This document shows positions 1 to 8,953 of a stretch of DNA of 64,000 nucleotides, piece after piece. The position numbers and the translations under genes are program-made. The stretch is from Shewanella holmiensis (GTDB lineage Bacteria; Pseudomonadota; Gammaproteobacteria; Enterobacterales; Shewanellaceae). The stretch lies in assembly GCF_025370255.1 (NCBI RefSeq), contig NZ_JAMTCD010000001.1:124001-188000 (forward strand), written 5' to 3'. Numbering within the stretch: position 1 is the first letter of the stretch; every line of letters begins with the position of its first letter. The notes under the pieces are model-generated. The model did no database searches. It was not told where the DNA came from and worked only from the letters and a program-made list of their open reading frames with translations.

Positions 1-1101
1 GAAACAATCGCTTCGGTTGATTTAGCAGGTAAGATTGATAAATATGCACCAGTCACCTTAAAAGGTGACATAAATCCTCTATTAGCACAGCCCTATTTAG
101 ACTTAAATCTTATCTTTAAAAATGTTGAATTGACCTCGGTTAACCCTTATTCGGGAACTTATGCTGGTTACTACATTGATAAAGGGCAAATTTCATTAGA
201 CTTAACCTATAAGCTAAAAAATAATGCTTTAGTGGGTTCAAACCATGTCGTTATTGATCAATTACAGCTTGGTAAACCAAGTAACAGTGACTTAGCAACC
301 AGTTTACCAGTGACATTAGCAGTAGCATTATTACAGGACCGACATGGAGTAATTGATTTAGGCGTTGATGTAGAAGGAGATTTAAACTCACCAAGTTTTA
401 GTTTTGGTAGCATAATTTGGGGGGCGCTCGGAAACATCATTACTAAAGCAATCACAGCGCCATTTAGCTTGCTAGCCAATCTGATAGGTTCTGACGAACC
501 GATGAATAACGTCACCTTTGAATACGGTGATAGTAAGATTAGTGACAGCCAAGGTAAGCATTTATTGGCGTTAACTGAAGCGTTAATCGATCGCCCGCTG
601 CTCATTGTCAACGTTAAAGGTGATATAGACGCTATCAATGATAGCCAAGCTCTTGCTGAACAAAGCTTAAAAATTAAACTTGCCAAAACATCAGCAATCG
701 ACATTACTGAATTTCCAGCAAATTTATCAGCAAGTCAATTCCCTACCTCAGGCCCGTTAAGCGACGCACTGCATCAGCTATACAGTACTGAAATGGGGCA
801 AGACCCAGACGAGGTAAGACAAAGCATCATTACTGAAAGCCAAACCAAGTTGCCAAAAGAAGACTTAACGGATAACGAGGTGATGATTCGTTGGCATATT
901 GCTTTATACAACTTACTTAAGAATTCACAAATTGTTGATTCTGCAGATTTAGGTATTTTGGCTCAAAAAAGAGCCAAAGCGGTTAAATCATTTTTAGTAG
1001 ACCAAGGAAAAATAGAAAGCCAAAGAATATTCGTTATGGAAAGCCGTATTAATGCCAAGCAACAAGCGGCGCAGGTTGAGCTAGAGCTTCAAGCAAACTA
1101 A
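1..1101 (+). CDS. DUF748 family protein, C-terminal part (5' truncated by window edge)
   Basis: The frame is open from the first base, so only the C-terminal ~366 residues are present. The sequence (ITSVNPYSGTYAGYYIDKG-like core, then a long beta-rich stretch with the segment SFGSIIWGALGNIITKAIT) is typical of DUF748 proteins. These are large AsmA-like envelope proteins, normally about 1000 residues, thought to sit in the inner membrane and periplasm. The last ~45 residues (LAQKRAKAVKSFL followed by an RIFV segment) resemble the OmpA-like tail often seen in this family. An internal methionine reading at 130 would be an artefact of truncation. The family call is fairly secure; the molecular function is unknown. 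Confidence 0.8.
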   Translation, partial: ETIASVDLAGKIDKYAPVTLKGDINPLLAQPYLDLNLIFKNVELTSVNPYSGTYAGYYIDKGQISLDLTYKLKNNALVGSNHVVIDQLQLGKPSNSDLATSLPVTLAVALLQDRHGVIDLGVDVEGDLNSPSFSFGSIIWGALGNIITKAITAPFSLLANLIGSDEPMNNVTFEYGDSKISDSQGKHLLALTEALIDRPLLIVNVKGDIDAINDSQALAEQSLKIKLAKTSAIDITEFPANLSASQFPTSGPLSDALHQLYSTEMGQDPDEVRQSIITESQTKLPKEDLTDNEVMIRWHIALYNLLKNSQIVDSADLGILAQKRAKAVKSFLVDQGKIESQRIFVMESRINAKQQAAQVELELQAN

Positions 1102-1414
1102 GTTGAACTTGGTTTAAAAATCTATTTTCAGCGACTATGGTCAACGCTAACTGCGTAGGATAGCATTGCAATTGCCACATAAACTTTCCTTGTTAGCGAT
1201 GCAAAGATCATATTTAACGGGTAAATAGATGAAAGTTAATTTTCTCAATCCGGCTAATTCATCAATTGACCTGATAGAGGTTAACTAAAATAGTTAAAAG
1301 TGACATTAATGATAGAGGGATTCTTCACTAGCGCCTTTTATCTGAATCTCCAATAAAGTAAAATTACATTTTACTGATATGCCAACAGTATTTTTACACA
1401 CCAATGAGGTTTTT
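1102..1414. other. intergenic region with a small dyad before the glutaredoxin-like gene
   Basis: No gene is visible. Positions 1357-1375 carry an inverted repeat, AGTAAAA-TTACA-TTTTACT, ending about 40 bases before the likely start at 1415. It could be an operator or simply AT-rich promoter DNA. Nothing else stands out. Confidence 0.4.
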
Positions 1415-1771
1415 ATGTTTGTAGTACGCTGGATTTTGGGTCGAATTATTCTTTTACTCAATTTTATTTTTGCCCCAAAGAAACGTCAACGGTCTTTAGA
1501 TGACCAACAACAAGTTGACAAAAAAGCACAATCTTTGAGTCTTTATCAGTACAATGCCTGCCCTTTTTGCGTTAAAGTTCGCCGTGAGATGCGTCGCCAG
1601 AATTTAAATATCAATTTAGTTGATGCAAAACAAGATAATAATAAGCAGGAATTAATATCAGAAGGCGGCAAACTACAAGTGCCGTGTTTAAAAATTAGTA
1701 ACAATGGCAAAGTTGAATGGTTATATGAATCAAAAGCCATTATGAATTATCTTAATTCAGAGTTTGCTTAA
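1415..1771 (+). CDS. membrane-anchored glutaredoxin-like protein
   Basis: This is a thioredoxin-fold protein of the glutaredoxin type, about 118 residues. Residues ~1-22 form one hydrophobic segment (FVVRWILGRIILLLNFIF) followed by a basic stretch, suggesting an N-terminal inner-membrane anchor with the domain in the cytoplasm. The glutaredoxin domain follows, with the redox motif CPFC and a cis-proline segment (LQVPCLKI). The start at 1415 is preferred over 1379 because GAGG lies five bases before it and the added 12 residues have no family counterpart. Likely role: dithiol/disulphide exchange with glutathione. The in vivo partner is not evident from the context. Confidence 0.8.
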   Translation: MFVVRWILGRIILLLNFIFAPKKRQRSLDDQQQVDKKAQSLSLYQYNACPFCVKVRREMRRQNLNINLVDAKQDNNKQELISEGGKLQVPCLKISNNGKVEWLYESKAIMNYLNSEFA

Positions 1772-1887
1772 TTTTGTAAATGAGTAAAGTGAAATATTAT
1801 TCGTCTTAACTCTATTTTACTTTGCAAATCACTTAAGTCTTCCCAAACAATCAATGATATTTGTTGTTGAACTATAAGGTCATTTCA

Positions 1888-2337
1888 GTGTTTAAAATTT
1901 TTATGTCGACTTCCATAATCCTTCTCCTGACAGCTTGTAGCGCTAAAGCCATCGATCCGATGGAGTTTGCGGGTCAGTTTAAAGATAAATTTAGCACCGA
2001 AATTAAAGGAGATGGCATAAAGCTGTTTGTTTATAGTGCAAAATTAGCTACCGCAGCAGACCGTAATGTTACCGACGCCTCAGCAAACCGACCACCAATT
2101 GATCGTCGTAAACAAGATGCTCGCAGTTATACGCAAGAAATGCGTGATAAACAAGAGTTTCTTGAACTGTGGACTCAGCAGGTGCAAGTTGGATTAGACA
2201 AAACCATTGCAATGACAGGTTATTGCAAGCAAGGCTTTATCGAGTTAAGCCGCTACATTGAACCTGAACGAGGTGAGATTCGTGGTGAATGTAATGATGG
2301 CGCCACGGATGAAGATATCAATACATTTGGACGTTAG
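1888..2337 (+). CDS. small putative lipoprotein of unknown function
   Basis: The protein has about 149 residues. A hydrophobic signal segment (IFMSTSIILLLTACSA) ends in the lipobox LTAC, so it is probably lipid-anchored in the envelope. A GTG start at 1888 is chosen because AAGG at 1875-1878 sits at a normal distance; a TTG at 1861 in the same frame has no such signal. The mature part is charged, with a cysteine pair near the end (GYCKQGF ... GECNDG) that could form a disulphide. I do not recognise a domain. Confidence 0.7.
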   Translation: MFKIFMSTSIILLLTACSAKAIDPMEFAGQFKDKFSTEIKGDGIKLFVYSAKLATAADRNVTDASANRPPIDRRKQDARSYTQEMRDKQEFLELWTQQVQVGLDKTIAMTGYCKQGFIELSRYIEPERGEIRGECNDGATDEDINTFGR

Positions 2338-2340
2338 GGG

Positions 2341-2362
2341 TTTTAGCCAACTTAGGCTAAAA
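2341..2362 (+). terminator. hairpin after the lipoprotein gene
   Basis: A perfect 8-bp stem TTTTAGCC / GGCTAAAA with a 6-base loop starts just after the stop codon. There is no good T-run behind it, so terminator activity is uncertain. Confidence 0.4.
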
Positions 2363-2423
2363 TGACGTTATGAATTTTTGCGATTGCTTGAAGCTATCGA
2401 ATATCAGCCATTGAAGATGTATT

Positions 2424-2618
2424 ATGAATAAAAAACAGCAAATGATTAAAAAATTGGCCAAGCGTGCCAAGGCGAGACAAAATAAAGTTGTTCCAGACAA
2501 CCCAAGCTCCAAGCCAAAAGAACGCTATATCTCCAAAGCTGAGCGTGCAAAATTAGCATTAGAACAAGAGTCACCAGCAGAAACCCTTGTTGAAACCCAA
2601 ACAGCTTCAGCTGATTAG
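2424..2618 (+). CDS. DUF2986 family small basic protein
   Basis: A 64-residue, lysine/arginine-rich protein (MNKKQQMIKKLAKRAKARQNK, then KPKERYISKAERAKLALEQE). The N-terminal basic helix and the YISKAERAKLA segment match the DUF2986 family, a short protein found mainly in Shewanella and Vibrio relatives. There is no catalytic motif. The charge suggests nucleic-acid or ribosome association, but that is inference. It is transcribed towards fadR and is separated from it by a symmetric terminator. Confidence 0.75.
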   Translation: MNKKQQMIKKLAKRAKARQNKVVPDNPSSKPKERYISKAERAKLALEQESPAETLVETQTASAD

Positions 2619-2634
2619 TGATTGAATGTCTAAT

Positions 2635-2664
2635 AAAAACGCCAATCAAATGATTGGCGTTTTT
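2635..2664. terminator. bidirectional rho-independent terminator
   Basis: AAAAACGCCAATCA pairs with TGATTGGCGTTTTT around a 2-base loop. Both strands show a stem followed by a T-run, so it can end the DUF2986 gene and the convergent fadR gene. Confidence 0.9.
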
Positions 2665-2687
2665 ATTTTCAAAATATAACTTGAGAC

Positions 2688-3407
2688 TTAACTATTGTCA
2701 TGCGCAATTTCTGCAGGCATATCATCTCGTAATTTCTGCCACATTTTGCCGCTTTCAATACCGTTTAATCGCATCAATGCTGGTACGGCTTGATAATTCT
2801 TATCGCGAGCAAGTTTTTCTAATTCAACATAAAAATTAAACGCTAATTTACGTGCATCTTTGCTTGAAAAATAATAACGCCCTACTCGGCTATAAAGGCC
2901 TTTAAATCCATTCAAAATTAGAACGTATAGCGGATTTCCAGAGGCGAAAGCTAAAGTATGATGTAGGCGATAATCAAAATCTGCATACGCTTCTGCATCA
3001 TCCGATAAAAGATGAACTGTCGATAATATCTCTTGCGCTTTTTCAGGGTTATGGCGGAATGAGGCTCTAAAATAGATAGTGCTAACATTGGCGCGAGCAG
3101 ACATCAATTGATCAACCAATAATGGAAAGCCATCTGGGTTTAAATCAGCAATCGTTTCTAAAATATTTAATCCTGAGGTTTCCCAGAAATTATTAACCTG
3201 TGTTGGCTTGCCATGTTGAATTTTCAACCAACCATCACGTGCTAATCTCTGTAACACTTCACGAAGTGTTGTACGAGTAACACCGATAAGTTCTGAAAGC
3301 TCACGTTCCGCAGGCAATATTGAGCCTGGTGGAAATTTGTTGTCCCAAATTGAACGAACAATGTATTTCTCTGCAAAACTTGCAGGACCTTTGGCATTGA
3401 TAATCAT
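2688..3407 (-). CDS. fadR: fatty acid metabolism regulator FadR
   Basis: GntR-family dual regulator of fatty acid degradation and unsaturated fatty acid synthesis; DNA binding is released by long-chain acyl-CoA. It has 239 residues, the same as the E. coli protein. The winged-helix domain occupies ~1-75 (SIWDNKFPPGSILPAERELS, LIGVTRTTLREVLQRLARDG, IQHGKPTQVNNFWETSGLNI), nearly identical to E. coli, followed by the all-helical acyl-CoA-binding domain with FASGNPLYVLILNG. It is divergent from nhaB, the same neighbourhood as in E. coli. A FadR-like operator lies 59 bases upstream at 3466-3482, which suggests autoregulation. Confidence 0.97.
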   Translation of the reverse strand: MIINAKGPASFAEKYIVRSIWDNKFPPGSILPAERELSELIGVTRTTLREVLQRLARDGWLKIQHGKPTQVNNFWETSGLNILETIADLNPDGFPLLVDQLMSARANVSTIYFRASFRHNPEKAQEILSTVHLLSDDAEAYADFDYRLHHTLAFASGNPLYVLILNGFKGLYSRVGRYYFSSKDARKLAFNFYVELEKLARDKNYQAVPALMRLNGIESGKMWQKLRDDMPAEIAHDNS

Positions 3408-3893
3408 CAGCCTAAATTTCCTATACTTAACTTGGCGGTTGTAGCTGACAAGCTACTTGAATTAAAACTGATCATACCAGAGAAGTGGAAAATAAAAACA
3501 TTTGTTTAATCACAACACATTCGATGGCTATTTAATAACCAGCTACTTGTTAAGATGTCTTGAAAATTCAACTGTTTTTATGATGCAGCTCAAGCTTTTG
3601 AATTACAATTAAGCTTTATTTAAGCTAAACTAGCGCGAAATTACAGAACCGAATTAAGAATTAATGCCTTACTCGTTAAGATAAAGGTATTTAAATAAGT
3701 TCATTATGATGAGTTTAACGTTACTGAACCACAGCAGAACTCAGTCAAATTAATACCCGTTAATTTAGCGTGTTAAAATATTTGACTGCAGAAAAAAACA
3801 TCCGCTTTGTTATCAGTTTTACATTACGCCAAAGCTTAATGATGCTTAATTTGGGCAAAAAAATCATAACATAACAATATCGGAGTGGCGAAT
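3408..3893. other. divergent fadR/nhaB intergenic region
   Basis: About 480 bases of AT-rich DNA between the two divergent starts. Apart from the FadR-like site near the fadR side and the nhaB ribosome-binding site, I see no gene or recognisable RNA. Confidence 0.5.
3466..3482 (-). promoter_or_regulatory. candidate FadR operator
   Basis: Read on the minus strand, the 17-mer CTCTGGTATGATCAGTT matches the known FadR consensus AACTGGTCYGACCAGTT at 13 of 17 positions, with both CTGGT and CAGTT arms kept. Its position upstream of fadR itself suggests autoregulation. Confidence 0.55.
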
Positions 3894-5483
3894 ATGCCAG
3901 CAACCCAAGCTCAAGCGATGTTTAGTAACTTTTTAGGTCACTCGCCTAAATGGTACAAACTAGCCATTGTGTCATTTCTTGTAATCAACCCATTATTATT
4001 TTTTTATGTCAGCCCATTTATCGCAGGCTGGGTATTAGTCATAGAATTCATTTTTACCCTAGCGATGGCATTAAAGTGTTATCCACTGCAACCTGGCGGA
4101 TTACTTGCTATCCAAGCTGTAATTATCGGTATGACCTCCCCCTCGCAAGTATTACATGAAATAGAAGCCAACCTGGAAGTCTTGTTGCTGCTTATCTTTA
4201 TGGTGGCAGGCATCTATTTTATGAAGCAATTATTACTATTCGCTTTCACTAAGATGATCACCAAGATCCGCTCTAAAATTGTCGTTTCTTTGATGTTTTG
4301 CGCAGCATCGGCATTTTTATCAGCGTTTTTAGATGCGTTAACGGTTATTGCCGTCATCATTGCTGTCGCTGTAGGTTTTTACTCTATTTACCACAAAGTG
4401 GCTTCAGGCAAAGACTTTAGCTCTAACCACGACCACACAAATGAAGAAAGCAGCCCGCAATTAAATAATCAAGAATTGGAAGATTTTCGCGCCTTTTTAC
4501 GTAATCTACTGATGCATTCTGGTGTAGGTACTGCACTTGGTGGTGTTTGTACCATGGTGGGCGAGCCTCAAAACTTAATCATTGCAGCACAAGCACATTG
4601 GAACTTTGGTGAATTCTTTATTCGTATGGCTCCTGTAACTATGCCGGTACTATTTGCAGGTATCTTTACTTGTTTCATGGTTGAGAAATTAAAATGGTTT
4701 GGTTATGGTGCTCAACTTCCTGAAGCGGTTCACCGCATTCTCACCGACTATGCTAATTACGAAGACCAGCATCGTACAAGACAAGACAAAGCAAAATTAT
4801 TCATTCAAGCTTTAGTCGGTATTTGGTTAATCGCAGGTTTAGCATTACACCTTGCTTCTGTGGGCTTAATAGGTCTTTCTGTGATTATTTTAACCACAGC
4901 CTTTAATGGCATTACAGATGAACATCAAATCGGTAAAGCATTTGAAGAAGCATTACCCTTTACTGCGTTACTCGCGGTTTTCTTTGCCATTGTTGCAGTA
5001 ATTATTGATCAACATTTATTTGCCCCCGTCATTCAATGGGCTCTTAGTTATCAAGGCAATACTCAATTGGTTATCTTCTATATAGCCAACGGTTTATTAT
5101 CTATGGTTAGTGATAACGTGTTTGTTGGTACGGTTTATATTAATGAGGTCAAAGCGGCGTTAGTTTCTGGGCAAATTACCCGTGATCAGTTTGATTTATT
5201 AGCTGTGGCGATTAATACTGGTACAAACCTACCATCTGTTGCCACACCAAATGGACAAGCCGCATTCCTATTCTTGCTCACATCGGCACTTGCACCGCTT
5301 ATCCGTTTATCTTACGGACGTATGGTATGGATGGCTTTACCTTATACCATCGTATTATCTATAGTGGGTGTAACCATGATTGAATCAGGATTTTTAGCCG
5401 ATATGACGACGTATTTCTATGATAATGCTTGGTTGATACATCACTCAGCTAAGGACATAGGCGGCGCCGTTTCAGGTCATTAA
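3894..5483 (+). CDS. nhaB: Na+/H+ antiporter NhaB
   Basis: Electrogenic sodium/proton antiporter of the inner membrane, used for Na+ extrusion and pH homeostasis. At about 529 residues with many hydrophobic segments it has the normal NhaB length and topology. Typical segments are [19 protein letters not shown] near the N-terminus, [34 protein letters not shown] and [20 protein letters not shown] at 3894 is chosen because GGAG lies at 3882-3885 with an 8-base spacer; the in-frame GTG at 3885 overlaps that signal. It is divergent from fadR and followed by a terminator and dsbB, as in E. coli. Confidence 0.97.
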   Translation: MPATQAQAMFSNFLGHSPKWYKLAIVSFLVINPLLFFYVSPFIAGWVLVIEFIFTLAMALKCYPLQPGGLLAIQAVIIGMTSPSQVLHEIEANLEVLLLLIFMVAGIYFMKQLLLFAFTKMITKIRSKIVVSLMFCAASAFLSAFLDALTVIAVIIAVAVGFYSIYHKVASGKDFSSNHDHTNEESSPQLNNQELEDFRAFLRNLLMHSGVGTALGGVCTMVGEPQNLIIAAQAHWNFGEFFIRMAPVTMPVLFAGIFTCFMVEKLKWFGYGAQLPEAVHRILTDYANYEDQHRTRQDKAKLFIQALVGIWLIAGLALHLASVGLIGLSVIILTTAFNGITDEHQIGKAFEEALPFTALLAVFFAIVAVIIDQHLFAPVIQWALSYQGNTQLVIFYIANGLLSMVSDNVFVGTVYINEVKAALVSGQITRDQFDLLAVAINTGTNLPSVATPNGQAAFLFLLTSALAPLIRLSYGRMVWMALPYTIVLSIVGVTMIESGFLADMTTYFYDNAWLIHHSAKDIGGAVSGH

Positions 5484-5551
5484 CATCTGTTAATCGTAAT
5501 ATCTTAAGATAGACAATAATATAGAAATATTTTATGGTCTAACCCAACTTG

Positions 5552-5579
5552 AAACACCCTCTTTATGAGGGTGTTTTTA
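5552..5579 (+). terminator. rho-independent terminator of nhaB
   Basis: The stem AACACCCTC / GAGGGTGTT with a 5-base loop is followed by a run of T. It overlaps what would be the extended N-terminus of dsbB if an upstream start were used, which argues for the downstream TTG start. Confidence 0.9.
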
Positions 5580-5602
5580 TCTATCGTATACAGGGAATTA
5601 TT

Positions 5603-6112
5603 TTGACAGCATTACAACGTTTTTGTCATCAGCGTACTTCATGGGCACTATTATTTGTTTCTGGCTTAGCGCTAGAGTTAGCTGCACTGTATTTTCAATA
5701 TGTATTGAATTTTGATCCTTGTGTTATGTGTATCTATATTCGAGTTGCTGTCTTGGGGATCATGCTATCTGCTTTAGTTGGTTTAATAATGCCACAATAT
5801 TGGATAGTTCGTTTTCTAGGTATGGGGGGATGGTTGGTCTCTTCGGTATGGGGAGTCAAGCTGGCGATTGAGCTAAATGAGATGCAAGTTAACCCTTCTC
5901 CTTTTTCTACCTGTTCATTTTTCCCAGAGTTTCCTAACTTTATGCCACTAGATAAGTGGCTACCACAAGTGTTCTCACCTACTGGAATGTGTGGAGAGTC
6001 CGTGTGGTCATTTATGTCAATTAGTATGGTGCAATGGATGATAATCGGATTTGTTGTTTACTGCTTACTCTGGCTAGTCATGGTGTTGCCTGCGTTAACG
6101 CCAAAACGCTAA
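5603..6112 (+). CDS. dsbB: disulphide bond formation protein DsbB
   Basis: Inner-membrane quinone reductase that reoxidises DsbA. It has about 169 residues and four membrane segments. The first periplasmic loop carries CVMC (FDPCVMCIYIR) and the second loop carries the other cysteine pair (FSTCSFFPEF ... PTGMCGESVWSF). LALELAALYFQ and MPLDKWLPQVF match E. coli DsbB closely. A TTG start at 5603 is chosen: AGGGA precedes it, and the upstream ORF extension runs through the nhaB terminator. An initiator arginine motif after the second cysteine (CIYIR) is present. Confidence 0.95.
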   Translation: MTALQRFCHQRTSWALLFVSGLALELAALYFQYVLNFDPCVMCIYIRVAVLGIMLSALVGLIMPQYWIVRFLGMGGWLVSSVWGVKLAIELNEMQVNPSPFSTCSFFPEFPNFMPLDKWLPQVFSPTGMCGESVWSFMSISMVQWMIIGFVVYCLLWLVMVLPALTPKR

Positions 6113-6132
6113 CGGGCTTATCGTCAAATAAA

Positions 6133-6158
6133 AAAAACAGACCTCATGGTCTGTTTTT
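6133..6158. terminator. bidirectional terminator between dsbB and ycgN
   Basis: The stem AAAAACAGACC / GGTCTGTTTTT with a TCAT loop has A- and T-runs on the two sides. It serves both convergent genes. Confidence 0.9.
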
Positions 6159-6176
6159 ATTTTAGTTTACCGCCGT

Positions 6177-6617
6177 TTAATCAACGTCTTGAAGTGGCCA
6201 TAACACAATATTATCGTCAAGATATCTGACTTTCATTTCATTAACTGTTTTAGCCTTAACAGACATGCCCGCAAGATGCATGGCTTCTTTTGATCCAGTG
6301 ATTAATGGATGCCAGCTTGGTAAGTCCCTACCTACAAATAAACGTCGGTAAGCACAGCTATCCGGTAACCAATTCAATTCAGGTAAGTTTTCTAAACTGA
6401 TCACAGTACACTCTGGCACATAGTTAAACCGTTCAGGATAGCGTCGACATTGGCAACTATCGTCATCAAGAAGATGACAGGCGGCATTGGTGTAATACAG
6501 CTCTTCTGTTTCATCATCAATAATTTTGTTTAAGCAACACTTACCGCATCCATCGCATAAGGATTCCCATTGCTCGGATGTCATATCTTTTAAAGCTGTT
6601 GTTTCCCAAAATCGCAT
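6177..6617 (-). CDS. ycgN: YcgN family cysteine-cluster protein (UPF0260)
   Basis: A 146-residue cytoplasmic protein of the UPF0260 family. Conserved cysteines occur as CDGCGKCC (~22-28), [15 protein letters not shown] and CTVISL/DSCAYR; these resemble the zinc/iron chelate cluster family, and a metal cofactor is likely. The reaction is unknown. It lies just downstream of ycgL on the same strand with a 43-base gap, and the pair sits next to minCDE, an association also seen in E. coli. Confidence 0.92.
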   Translation of the reverse strand: MRFWETTALKDMTSEQWESLCDGCGKCCLNKIIDDETEELYYTNAACHLLDDDSCQCRRYPERFNYVPECTVISLENLPELNWLPDSCAYRRLFVGRDLPSWHPLITGSKEAMHLAGMSVKAKTVNEMKVRYLDDNIVLWPLQDVD

Positions 6618-6660
6618 AGCACATTCATCTCTTAATACATATCAACAAATAAGCTGTTTA

Positions 6661-6942
6661 TTACTTACTTTCAAAGTTGATACTGGCTTTATGTTGTTCA
6701 AGTAAGTTTTCTGTTGGAGGCGGAAGTTGTAAATAATAGCCTTTGGCTTTTAATTCACTTTTCACTTTATCGATATCAGCTAATGCTAAAGAATCCCTTT
6801 TAGATAAAGGTACTAACATCACTAATTTTGGCGTGCCGAACATTTCCATTAATGGTTGAGGAACTTCATCAAAAACATCACGTTTTTCAACAAAAAGGTA
6901 TGTATCGGTCTTGCGACTGCTTTTATATACTGTACAAATCAT
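6661..6942 (-). CDS. ycgL: YcgL domain protein
   Basis: A 93-residue protein matching the YcgL family (MICTVYKSSRKTDTYLFVEK start, VPQPLMEMFGTP, AKGYYLQLPPPTENLL). The family has a known alpha/beta fold but no assigned function. It is transcribed away from minC and probably forms a two-gene unit with ycgN; its upstream region is shared with the min operon. Confidence 0.92.
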   Translation of the reverse strand: MICTVYKSSRKTDTYLFVEKRDVFDEVPQPLMEMFGTPKLVMLVPLSKRDSLALADIDKVKSELKAKGYYLQLPPPTENLLEQHKASINFESK

Positions 6943-7063
6943 TTTAGTGTAAATTTCCGCTGGTTGAAACTTGATAGTCCACTACGCACACTATAACATG
7001 GTGACCCAATAAAATAATTGTAATTCAGAATACAAGCATAAAAATTTGGAGAATCACGACGAG

Positions 7064-7726
7064 ATGGCTAAACAAAATCTCGAGTTGAAAGCCACATCTT
7101 TTACTCTATCAGTGCTTTATATCAATAATGCAAATCTTGATATTATTGCTGCAGAACTTGATAAAAAACTGGCCCAAGCTCCGCAATTTTTTCTAGGCGC
7201 CCCCTTAATATTAAATTTAAGCGCTTTAGATGATACGCCGGTAGATTTAGCAGCATTAAGAGCATTACTTATTGAACGTCAATTAGTGATTGTTGGTATT
7301 ACCGAAGCTTCTATTCCTTTTTCTGTTCAAGCAAAAGATTTAGGATTAGCTGTGGTAAAATCAGGTAAGCAGGCAGCCACTGCCGCAATACCACCGCGAG
7401 GAACTAAAATTGTTAAACAAAATATTCGCTCGGGCCAACAAATTTATGCCAAAGACGCCGATTTAATTGTTTTTGGTGCTGTAGGTAATGGCGCTGAGGT
7501 GATTGCTGATGGTAGCATTCATGTCTATGGGGCATTACGGGGTAAAGCTATGGCAGGCGCTGGCGGTGACACACAAAGTGTTATTATTGCAAGCTCACTT
7601 GAAGCCGAGTTGGTATCCGTTGCTGGACAATATTGGCTTGCAGAAAACCTGCAACAACATTGCCAAGCTCAAAGAGGTTGTGTGCGCCTAGAAGGCGAAT
7701 CTCTCACTGTTGAACTATTGCCATAA
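7064..7726 (+). CDS. minC: septum site-determining protein MinC
   Basis: Inhibitor of FtsZ ring assembly that works with MinD to block division at the poles. It has about 220 residues: an N-terminal domain ([15 protein letters not shown]) that antagonises FtsZ, a linker, and a C-terminal beta-helix dimer domain ([43 protein letters not shown], shown here only as a description of ~130-190) that binds MinD. ATG at 7064 is preferred over a TTG at 7046, which lies over the GGAG signal. It is first in the minCDE operon, 30 bases before minD. Confidence 0.96.
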   Translation: MAKQNLELKATSFTLSVLYINNANLDIIAAELDKKLAQAPQFFLGAPLILNLSALDDTPVDLAALRALLIERQLVIVGITEASIPFSVQAKDLGLAVVKSGKQAATAAIPPRGTKIVKQNIRSGQQIYAKDADLIVFGAVGNGAEVIADGSIHVYGALRGKAMAGAGGDTQSVIIASSLEAELVSVAGQYWLAENLQQHCQAQRGCVRLEGESLTVELLP

Positions 7727-7756
7727 ATAAGGCAAATTTTAAGGATAAATATCATC

Positions 7757-8566
7757 ATGGCACAAATTATTGTTGTCACTTCAGGTAAAGGCGGTGTGGG
7801 TAAGACAACCTCAAGTGCTGCTATCGCTACTGGTCTTGCGTTAAAAGGTAAAAAAACCGTTGTTATCGATTTTGATATTGGATTACGTAATCTCGATTTA
7901 ATTATGGGATGTGAGCGCCGTGTTGTTTATGATTTTGTTAACGTTATCAACGGTGAAGCAAACTTGAACCAGGCAATGATAAAAGATAAGCGCTGTGATA
8001 AGTTATTTGTTTTACCCGCTTCACAAACCCGTGACAAAGATGCACTGACTAAAGAAGGTGTAGGTAAAGTTTTAGAAGATTTGGCAAAAGACTTTGATTT
8101 CATTGTGTGTGATTCACCAGCAGGTATCGAACAAGGTGCAATGATGGCACTTTATTTTGCTGATATCGCGATTGTCACCACCAATCCTGAAGTGAGCTCA
8201 GTTCGTGACTCAGACCGTATTTTAGGCATGTTACAAAGCCGCTCACGCCGTGCAGAGCAGAACCTTGAGCCGATAAAAGAGTATTTATTATTAACGCGCT
8301 ACTCTCCTTCGCGTGTTAAAAGTGGCGAAATGCTGAGTGTTGAAGATGTTAAAGAAATTTTGGCCATTGAGCTTTTAGGGGTAATTCCGGAATCTCAGTC
8401 AGTGTTGAAAGCATCTAACTCGGGAGTGCCAGTGATTATTGACCAAGAAAGCGATGCTGGCTTGGCATACAGTGACACCGTTGATCGTTTACTTGGTGAA
8501 GATGTTCCAGTACGTTTTATCACCGAAGAAAAGAAAGGGTTCCTAAAAAGGATATTTGGTAGCTAA
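7757..8566 (+). CDS. minD: septum site-determining ATPase MinD
   Basis: Membrane-associated ATPase that recruits MinC and oscillates under MinE control. It has 269 residues with the deviant Walker A motif GKGGVGKTT (~10-18), [24 protein letters not shown] (Walker B region), and a C-terminal amphipathic membrane-targeting helix ([13 protein letters not shown]). Only two bases separate its stop from minE, consistent with translational coupling. Confidence 0.98.
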   Translation: MAQIIVVTSGKGGVGKTTSSAAIATGLALKGKKTVVIDFDIGLRNLDLIMGCERRVVYDFVNVINGEANLNQAMIKDKRCDKLFVLPASQTRDKDALTKEGVGKVLEDLAKDFDFIVCDSPAGIEQGAMMALYFADIAIVTTNPEVSSVRDSDRILGMLQSRSRRAEQNLEPIKEYLLLTRYSPSRVKSGEMLSVEDVKEILAIELLGVIPESQSVLKASNSGVPVIIDQESDAGLAYSDTVDRLLGEDVPVRFITEEKKGFLKRIFGS

Positions 8567-8568
8567 TT

Positions 8569-8829
8569 ATGTCCATACTTGATTATTTCAGAAGTACTAA
8601 AAAAACCAACACAGCCTCTTTAGCCAAAGAGCGCTTACAAATCATCGTAGCTCACCAACGTGGAGAACGTGACGCGCCGGATTACTTGCCAAGAATGAAG
8701 CAAGAAATTATCGAGGTGATCCGCAAATACGTGCAAATTTCCGATGAACAGGTCAGTGTTCAGCTTGAACAAAACGATGATAATTTATCTGTATTGGAAT
8801 TAAATGTGACCTTACCAGAAGGTAAGTAA
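8569..8829 (+). CDS. minE: cell division topological specificity factor MinE
   Basis: An 86-residue partner of MinD that stimulates its ATPase and restricts MinCD to the poles. The N-terminal segment [20 protein letters not shown] and the anti-MinCD helix [16 protein letters not shown] are canonical; the remainder is the topological specificity domain. It is the last gene of minCDE and is followed by a strong palindromic terminator. Confidence 0.98.
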   Translation: MSILDYFRSTKKTNTASLAKERLQIIVAHQRGERDAPDYLPRMKQEIIEVIRKYVQISDEQVSVQLEQNDDNLSVLELNVTLPEGK

Positions 8830-8852
8830 TCTTGACCAATAAGATACTCAAT

Positions 8853-8884
8853 AAAAAAGGATATGATTAATCATATCCTTTTTT
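8853..8884. terminator. bidirectional terminator after minE
   Basis: A perfect 32-bp palindrome with arms AAAAAAGGATATGATT / AATCATATCCTTTTTT lies between convergent minE and rnd and can terminate on either strand. Confidence 0.9.
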
Positions 8885-8953
8885 ATTTTAATTAGATGAG
8901 GTCTAATCGAGCATTCAAGGCTAGTTTGCAACTAAGTTCTACAAGTAAAAAAG

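Noticed and set aside
258-704. Open frame on the minus strand opposite the DUF748 gene
   Set aside because: It is fully within a convincing gene, has low-complexity composition and no family resemblance.
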